Positions 56,701-64,000 of a stretch of DNA of 64,000 nt are shown here, one piece after another. The notes beneath the pieces were generated by a model. The model was not told where the DNA came from, ran no database searches, and was given only the letters and a program-made list of their open reading frames with translations. The stretch covers positions 930,001-994,000 of the forward strand of contig CADCXD010000005.1 of NCBI GenBank assembly GCA_902806575.1. Direction: 5' to 3'. Every line of letters begins with the position of its first letter. Positions within the stretch are counted from its first letter, which is position 1. Origin of the DNA: Jackrogersella multiformis (lineage: Eukaryota > Ascomycota > Sordariomycetes > Xylariales > Hypoxylaceae). A program made the translations under genes and the position numbers.

Positions 56701-59700
56701 CTCATCTTCTCTTTGATGATAACCACTTTGGGGTCAGAGGCTAAGCTTGTAGCGGTGGTCTCCTCAGCTTTGATATTCGCAAGGACGCAGCATTCCTCAA
56801 GCTTGTTGCTGTCATTGAGGAAGCAGAAATGTACCTGCATCAATTCTCTAGCTTTCTCCATTCTATTCACCACGTTCTGACAAGTCTTCCAGTCAGGAGG
56901 CTCTAGGTCACGGTGTCTTTTGACCCAGAGGGACACCATAGCCAAGTACAAAGACCGCTGACCAGGGAACACTCCGCCATTATTATCAAGCAGATGTTTA
57001 ATAATTGAGATCGTGCGGTCCCTGCGTAATGTACCGACGGTGGGGTTAGGCTTGTGAGATTTCTTGGGTGTTGATTGCTGATGTAATTGGATAGCTTCTT
57101 TGCTCAATTGGCTGTTGACTGTCGTAAAGACTGGTCTCTGGCCAGTGGCATTTGCAACAGCAGGATAGTTAGTAGCCCCAGGTTGGGTAGCCATTTCCGA
57201 GGGAGAACGGCTCACAGGCGTCGTCTTCGACTTGAACTCAGACGACGGTATTGTACCACTCAAGTCTCCCGTAGTCCTTGCATGAAAAGGGTCAATCCAA
57301 GCATGGGTTCCGGGCCCCCCTTTAGCTCCGTGAACAAGCGGTGGAACATGGTTATCGGTTTCTATCCCATTGGTCTCCAACAAGGCAGGTGTATTTTGTC
57401 CCATTACTATCCCCGACTGGGGTACAGAGGCTTGTTCGTTATCTCTAGAGGATGTCTTGTATTTAGCCTGCGGTAATTCTTGGCTCGTTTGAGGTAGTTG
57501 GGAGGATGTGCTGTACATGCTGGGCGATGCAATTTGACCATTGCCTCGGCGTTTTCGATGGTCTATAATATCATAAGCCTGCACATCTTGGAGGATAATC
57601 GAGCCCCCATTAGAATCATCCCTAGATGAATCCTCGATAGCTTGGTTGTCTACGCGGATCTCACGAGGTCGAACACGTTTGGAAGGTAGGGAACGACGGT
57701 CCCCGGCGTCGGAGGCACGCTGAAGTGGATTACGACCCAAATTTTGCTGTCGTAGCGAGCCCCGAGTCCGGCCTTGGCTGTGGTCATTGGATATATTTGC
57801 TGGCTTGCTCTGAATTATCGGCCTGGGTTTGAGGATTTGTCTAGGGGGCTTAGGAGGCGGCGGAGGGGGTGGGACGAAAGTGGGATTGCAAGCAGAACGG
57901 GATTTGTTGAGATGATATTCCAAACCGTTCGAATTCTTCCAACTATTTCCGCACTTATCACATCGGTATACTCCTTTACCACCACGTTTCTCTCTCTTCT
58001 GTGCAGGCCCTGCTTCCGGTAATATCGTAGAATCATTTTGAATCGTATTCTGAGATAGTCTTCGAGTCGAATCCGTGATAGATGAGGCTTCGCCTTGGCA
58101 TACAGACGTCCCCTCAGGATCTGCTTGCTGTCTACTCCGCATACGGTCAAGGAAAGACGAGTCTTTAAGCGCATCGATTCTGAATGTGAGGACAAGTGAC
58201 TTCTTCCGTCGCCCTTTCTTTCCAGGAGGATCCAGCATATTGTCCGGCTCACGATAAACGCCTGGTGGTCTAGGAGGGGGTGGCGGTGGCAGAGGAGGAA
58301 CTTGTAGTTCCAAGCTATGGGTCGATTGCTGTGGGTTTACAACAGGAACAATATCAGATACGTTTACACGTGAATCTACTTCCTGTTCTTCCATAGACCT
58401 TTCATTAGCTGTGATTTTTGCTGACGGAGGTTCCTCTATCCTAGGTCTCTTGCTAGGAGGCGCCGGGCCATCTCCGCTTGAGTTATTCGTAGGTTCGTCA
58501 TCCAAATCAATCTTCCGCTTCCTTCCCCATTTTGGTCCCGAAATTTGTAACGTGCTATAGAGTTGAATGAGCGAGGACGCAGGCATCGATGAAAATTTAG
58601 ATAGCGGAAGTTGTGAAAACGCGTAACTGCTTGCTGGGACGATCGGCTTCTGCCTTGAAGTATCTCCATCTTGAACTGTGTTCTCTGTTTCAGTTCCCAC
58701 AGAAGAACCACCGACCTCGTTATTCGCGAAAAATTGGTACGTCATCGTCTTCCCTAGACGATTGAGCTGAGAAGTGACGTCTAAATGTTGTAGATGGCGA
58801 GGCTGCGAATTTGGTAATGACAATGCCCCAGTAAGTGCGGCGATATACTTGCGGTAACTATGTCCCAATGTAAGGCGACCGATCTTGGCATTTGAGGATC
58901 CGTGTGGGCTAGCTCTCTTGATTATCTCGAATGCCGTGTTGGCCATGGGCCTATACGGAGACCATAACGATGGCATTAGCTCTTCTTGGTTCGCTAGCTC
59001 GGCCTGGGGATCTTTTTCTGAGACCTGCTTCAATCTCGCCTGGCTATGAGGACCGGCCTGGATTCCCTTGCTATACCTAGCTCGAGATGCTTGTCCTCGT
59101 TTGCCTAACCGTGCAGAAGGGACTTTCATATGAGTAGTTGGGGTGGTGCGAAAGACCCTCCACTCCTCGGCTGTCGGTTCTCTAATAAACTTGATGCAAT
59201 CCTTGAAAAGTTTCTGGCCATTTGCAAAACGTGCGGCCACAAATGTTGCTGCTCCAATATTGGTAAACCATCGTGATGTCTTTGCCAGAGCTCTCATCTG
59301 AGGCACGCGATTAGCATCCAGCTTGGTTCGCATATCACAATACCGCATAACTCCCCATGCCTTGAGGACAGCGTTGAAAGCTTGCGCAATGGCGATATAG
59401 TCAAGTCTCTCGCCATTCCAGAAAGCACTAAACGGAACCGGGGCGAGATCTTTAGTCAAGGCCTCTTTTGACAGGTTGATATTGTCAAAACTAAGCCCAT
59501 CGCGACCCATCTTTGCGCTCTCGGCGAATCTAGCGAGCCACAACTTGCTAGAGCGACATCCGCGAAGGATGACAGGTTGTTTAATGATGTATCCTTTTCT
59601 CGCTAGATTCTCAGTGCGCGTTGGAAGAGAACGCTTATCCTGGCCGGAAAGTCGAACTAGGTCTCCTTGGAGGATTCCGTTTTCCCTCACGGATGCAATA

Positions 59701-60387
59701 TCAACAAGTGCCTTCCATTCAAATAGTGGTATTCGCTTCAGGTCTGGGCCATGTCCAGCAAAGGTCCACCATTGGCGCTCCTCGGAAACATGAAGTCGTG
59801 GTCTAAATTTCGGAGCAGCTCCTTCTAGCTCTAGTTGGCGTTCTGACGGACGAAGATGACTATTCACTAGAGTGGAGGTTTGATTCTTTTTTGGGCTGGC
59901 ATCATCTGCGGAAGGTAATGGCTCTTCATCTTCTGGGAGGGCTAGGATCTCGTCTAGTGTGAGATTGTTAAACTGTCTGTTAGTACCTACGGAGACGTCC
60001 GATCTTTCCACCAACCATCGCCAGATCTTTGAGGTCATGGAAGTATCATAGCCGTTGACTTTGTCCGGTTCATGATCTTGGTCATGATGAGCTCTAGCAG
60101 AATTGCCAATTTCATTTTGGGCATTGGTGTAGAAAGACTCGATTGTTTTTAACAAAATGGAGACAGAACATCCTAGTGAATGAATAAGTAAGCTTTGATT
60201 TTCAATGCATCCATCCATTGAATATAGAAGCTATAGCAGCTATAGCAACTACACACTACCAAGATGATTCACGCGATCGCAAGGTACCTGGGTAGATTAA
60301 CAAATTAGACTTACCTCGGACGCCAGAGAAGACAATCTCAATTAAGAGCTCATCAATCAGCTCGTCGATTCCACTGTCTAGTTCCAT
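53799..60387 (-). CDS. tfc3: TFIIIC B-block-binding subunit (Tfc3-like), 2 exons
   Basis: Largest DNA-contacting subunit of TFIIIC (yeast tau138), which binds the B box of tRNA genes and recruits TFIIIB and Pol III. Exons 60315-60387 and 53799-60172 give 2148 residues. The 142-nt intron (GTAAGT...TAG) joins the N-terminal helix MELDSGIDELIDELLIEIV to GCSVSILLKTIES. A B-block winged helix lies at about 170-238 (LKRIPLFEWKALVDIASVREN through SSKLWLARF). The middle is long, disordered and Ser/Pro-rich with poly-proline runs. It also holds a C2H2-like finger at about 760-788 (YRCDKCGNSWKNSNGLEYH) and an AT-hook near 1616-1622 (RRGRGRP). The conserved C-terminal region contains winged-helix-like segments. 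An apparent Met codon at 60218 lies in the intron and is not the start. Confidence 0.93.
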
Positions 60388-62078
60388 CTTGTATATCTAT
60401 GTTAGACATGGGGAAATAAAACGATGGAAAATGGAGAGAAAAGATTTGAGCGCTAAAAGAATCGAACCAGCGTCTGACTAGTTTCCAAGTTTGAGAGTGA
60501 GAGTGGGATTAATTTTCAGTGAGGGGAATAGCTGGAGAACTTGGAAGCACCTACCTCTTAGGTAAGGAACCTTAAACCAATAAGGTTAAGCAAAAAGCTG
60601 ACAAACTCAAATTGGGGCAGCTGCTGCCAGCCGTGACATGATTCACGGTCCAATACCGGTTAAATCTATGAGTCACATCTATTACGTAACCGGCATGTGC
60701 ACATTACATTCCGACCATACCTAGGTACCTAGGTACTCTACGAAGCTATCATCTCAATACAATACATACATTTAGATCTACCTAGTCAAAGGGGATTTAT
60801 TACGGCATAGCATTAGACTATCGAATGGTAGCTAATGAAAGTATACAAATCTTTGCCCTCGTCAAAGTCTCCTTTTCGCGTAATTACTACCCTTTACCCC
60901 TTTCCTCCCTCTCAGCAGACGACGAGGAATGAAACCACTGATATTATTTGAGAATTCAGCTATAAAGATATATCCAGGCCTTCAAGATGTTAGAGTAGTA
61001 TGGAAAATATTAGGGCTTCATAATAGATATGCGTAGAGTCTAACTGATGCTTGGTACAGTGCGTTGAACTGTATAAGCACCCAGGTTAGTTTGATTTACG
61101 CAGCTTGTATTATACCTAGAAAAGCTGCCTACCTACCTAGGTAGGTATGTATGTATGTATATATAAAGGCCGAGTATTATTTCATATCTACCCTAATAAA
61201 ACAGTAAGCTTGAAGTCCATTTACTCGACTGCTATATCTCGGAATGTCGTGGCTCACTATATGACCATCTTGTGTTTGGAGAACGAACAGAATAATCATT
61301 GACGGTGACTCGGTTATTGGCAGCTACCTAGGTAATTGAATAACAGACTCATCAAGTCAAACACACGGATATATACATACCTAAGTGGTGTTGGATAACA
61401 GCTGGTGGTAATGCCCAGGTACCTAGCAATATGCATCTACCATGGACTATGGAGCTACAGACATGATATGTTCTATTGCCAAACTATTCCTACGTATCTA
61501 AATGGTTATATAATGGTCAGTTCCCCGATAACAACCGTATTGAGAAGACCCCTCGTTTATTTAAAACGTTCCTGCTTCTTCGGGTTTCTTTCCTTCCTAA
61601 TATTCACAACTTCGCAACACTGTGTACACCTACCTCTCAATCTCTCCCATACCAGACCTTCTTTTCTTACTAACACACAGATTTTCAGTCTCATCTCCTT
61701 CTAAATTCCTTCTTAAGCCATCGTCATTCGAGTCGTTTCAGCCCATCCTGTTGCCTTGCGGTTTCCAGTACCACCATCAGCTTCATTACCACTGTTAATC
61801 TAGGTTAATAGAATCTTGGGGCCCTGACTTGTCACTAAGCCACCGATTCTTAGATCGATACTTGGATTTCCATACTAGATTAACAGTCCCGTAACATATC
61901 GTCTTATCGTCTCTGGGTGCCATTATATCGCACCTTAACCGAATCATACTCGTTGATACTTTCCTGACTAAACCCACACATTCCTCCCCGATAGCCCTAC
62001 AACTGGTTATCTTCCCTCTATCACGACATACCAACTATTCGAGAATCGTCTGATACCACCAGCACCTTCAACCGCCAC
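60388..62078. other. Divergent intergenic region
   Basis: Shared upstream DNA of tfc3 and the F-box-like gene, with CCTAGG palindromes near 60724 and 61139 and a (GTAT)n tract after the latter. The last few hundred bases are pyrimidine-rich and probably form the leader of the F-box-like gene. Confidence 0.45.
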
Positions 62079-62141
62079 GTGAGTTTACCAATATCCATCG
62101 TCTGAAAGTGTCATTTTTTTATATTCTGGTCTGACTTTTAG
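62079..62141 (+). other. Probable 5' UTR intron
   Basis: GTGAGT donor at 62079, CTGAC branch site just before the TTTTAG acceptor at 62141, nine bases upstream of the ATG at 62150. The size (63 nt) matches coding introns in the window. Confidence 0.55.
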
Positions 62142-62149
62142 TCGTCAGC

Positions 62150-63559
62150 ATGGCCTCGCAAGGATCAGATGCTGTCGGCATAACCGAGGTAGGTAGCTAT
62201 ACCTTTTCGCATCTACGAGCGGAAAGAGCTGTTAGAAGAGCCGAGGAGGTAGGTCTACTTCGCAAGCTAGTACCGAAGGTAGAATTGCTAATTTGTCTCA
62301 AGCGATCGGCTCGCTCAGACTTTGTCCACAATCCTAAAAGCAAGAAAACGTGGAAGGTACCAAACAATGACGGATGGGAGGTAACCGACTACGACGGCAG
62401 CACCAACGGTACCACTGATCTCTCTTTCTGGGGACAGAGTAAGATGCTAGGGCAGCCACCTCCCGTCCCCGAACTTGAGCCCGTATCTCGGAACCCGGGT
62501 ATGGTTCCTTCCAAACCCATAGGCGACTTTGGACAATTACCCATGGAGGTCCGTCTTCTGATCTGGGAGAGAATCTTGGTCTCCCCTCATGACATTCTCG
62601 TATGTACGGGTTGGTCTCAGGTGTACCCACGAAAGAAGCCTGGTCTGGATACTCGAATCCTTCGCACCTGTAAACTCTTTCACCAGGAAGGACTATCGGT
62701 TCTCTATGGCCGGAATACTTTCTCGTACGACCTTCGCGACCCGGCACAGAGCGTCGTTTATATTTTGTACCCATACCTTTGGTCCTCTCTCTTCAACCGA
62801 GTTCAAGAATTGATTCCTCTCGAAGAGTACGGCCACCTGATCCGCCACATCAAGATCAACGTCCCTGGAACCGACTTTGGTAACCAGAGTGTGGAGCGTT
62901 TCAAAAATGCCATCACCGCATTCCTTCCGGGCCATGGCCTACACCGGCCAGCCTCCCTCCAAACACTCACGCTCGCTATCACCGCGTACGTACAGAAGGA
63001 CTGGTACCCGCCTATGACATGCCATGACAATGTGATGCTCCAATATCTTGGCCATTACACCGAATTCACAAGTGCACTCCATAATCTCAACGTCAAGTAC
63101 ATCCGCGCCGTAGCTGTCGATGTTCAAAGCAACGTATATGAGCATGTGGTCGACCTTTCGCATTCCTACGAACAAAGAGAGAAGCAGCAGCCTGTCAGAG
63201 AGGAAAAGGCCCGCGAAGAGAAGAGAAACATTGATCTGCTCGACGTCCGTTTTATGGACATACTCAGACACGGCCAAGGATATGCCAACCGTGAGAAGCT
63301 ATTGTGGAAGTTCTTAGAGACGGAGATCGTCGATAAGCATGTCGACGACAATGATTATGATTCGAAGACATGGATAGAACAAGAACCCCTTCTAAAGCTC
63401 GGAAACAGCCTCGATTTCGCATCTTCTAGAGTACATAGGTACATTAGTGGGCAGCTCCCGGAGGATGAAGTTAGAGAGTGGTTGGAGGGCAAGCCGGCGG
63501 GAGACAGTGTCGTCGCCAACACTGGTGAGGAGGAAGACCACATCTCTAACGATGAATAA
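62150..63559 (+). CDS. F-box-like protein of unknown function
   Basis: One 469-residue exon. An F-box/2EXR-like N-terminal motif lies at about 124-146 (IGDFGQLPMEVRLLIWERIL), followed by TRILRTCKLFHQEGLSVLYGRN, the usual continuation in fungal proteins of this type. They are thought to be SCF substrate adaptors, though few have been tested. A Lys/Glu/Arg-rich coiled-coil-like stretch lies at about 345-365 (EQREKQQPVREEKAREEKRN). The C-terminus is acidic. There is no signal peptide or TM segment. The start is the ATG at 62150, directly downstream of a probable 5' UTR intron. What it targets is unknown. Confidence 0.82.
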   Translation: MASQGSDAVGITEVGSYTFSHLRAERAVRRAEEVGLLRKLVPKVELLICLKRSARSDFVHNPKSKKTWKVPNNDGWEVTDYDGSTNGTTDLSFWGQSKMLGQPPPVPELEPVSRNPGMVPSKPIGDFGQLPMEVRLLIWERILVSPHDILVCTGWSQVYPRKKPGLDTRILRTCKLFHQEGLSVLYGRNTFSYDLRDPAQSVVYILYPYLWSSLFNRVQELIPLEEYGHLIRHIKINVPGTDFGNQSVERFKNAITAFLPGHGLHRPASLQTLTLAITAYVQKDWYPPMTCHDNVMLQYLGHYTEFTSALHNLNVKYIRAVAVDVQSNVYEHVVDLSHSYEQREKQQPVREEKAREEKRNIDLLDVRFMDILRHGQGYANREKLLWKFLETEIVDKHVDDNDYDSKTWIEQEPLLKLGNSLDFASSRVHRYISGQLPEDEVREWLEGKPAGDSVVANTGEEEDHISNDE

Positions 63560-64000
63560 GGGGGAGTATAAGTGAAACCATCTCTGCACTTTCACGTCTT
63601 TGTGGCTGGATGGAAGAGACAAGAGGTGAATATCGACTACAGTGGTTTTAATCTGGCTTCATGCTCAAAACCTAGTACAAAGGTCTCTTGCAGACTTTGA
63701 GTTCTTCTGTCTAGCTTGTCTATGTTGCTTTTAGATTTCAGATTCATCTTAATGAATATTCATTTGCAGAATTCAGCTCGTACCTCTTGGTGGATTATTA
63801 TGGGTCCTATGTGATAACCTCTAAGCTCTCTGTCTATTGCCATCTGCCTTATCGTTAAACGATAAATGGTTGCTGATCTAATGTGCATGGGCTTGTCGTG
63901 ATATTCTTGGATTATTCATGCAATTATGTCAGTAAATCTTCTGTATTTCATAAGCCCTTTCAACTCCTATGATATGCTGTGACATGCTCTACCTTGTTTC
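63560..64000. other. Right-edge 3' flank
   Basis: AT-rich 3' UTR and spacer after the F-box-like gene. No further gene is visible before the window ends. Confidence 0.5.

Noticed and set aside
60460..60490. GGTTCGATTC on the minus strand suggesting a tRNA T-arm
   Set aside because: The flanking bases do not form a 5-bp T stem and no acceptor or anticodon stem can be found.

Overview
The window looks like nuclear DNA of a filamentous ascomycete (Pezizomycotina, most likely a Sordariomycete). The evidence is short introns of about 50-140 bases with GTRAGT donors and CTRAC-like branch sites, no operons, an intron-containing tRNA-Leu, and typical fungal families: a GH7 cellulase, a rhodopsin-like 7-TM membrane protein, a BBE-type flavin oxidase and a Tfc3-like TFIIIC subunit. 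Non-coding DNA is packed with TACCTAGGTA-type palindromes and GTAG/CTAC tracts. I associate that look with Xylariales-like genomes, but this is inference only.

Left part (1-13.1 kb), accessory in character. It holds an aldo-keto reductase (2 exons), an atypical C2H2-type protein (3 exons, N-terminus unsettled), and a convergent small secreted protein (2 exons, reconstructed here). An AT-rich gap with one possible gene relic follows, then tRNA-Leu(AAG) with an anticodon-pairing intron. A secreted BBE-like FAD oxidase (4 exons) and a divergent 7-TM rhodopsin-domain protein (5 exons, two of them micro-exons) close this part.

Middle (13.1-33.0 kb): almost 20 kb without a convincing protein gene. 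It starts AT-rich, becomes mixed in composition (about 14.8-28.4 kb), then AT-rich again before the 5' side of the next gene. It contains many microsatellites and a few consensus splice donors, but no conserved reading frame.

Right part (33-64 kb), housekeeping in character. In order: phosphoinositide-specific phospholipase C (plc1, one 1161-residue ORF with a uORF in front), a 6 kb gap, DHHC palmitoyltransferase Pfa3, a secreted GH7 endoglucanase-like enzyme, an FAD monooxygenase, a multi-C2H2 protein, an ER-anchored UBE2J1-type ubiquitin-conjugating enzyme, the giant Tfc3-like TFIIIC subunit, and an F-box-like protein whose 5' UTR is probably spliced.

No CRISPR array, intact transposon, secondary-metabolite core enzyme or clearly new multi-gene system is visible. 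The most unusual items are the 20 kb gene-poor interval, the palindromic repeat family, the secreted-protein gene visible only after splicing, the tRNA intron, and a microsatellite that encodes the stop codon of the cellulase. All exon boundaries were derived by hand from splice consensus, frame continuity and family resemblance.
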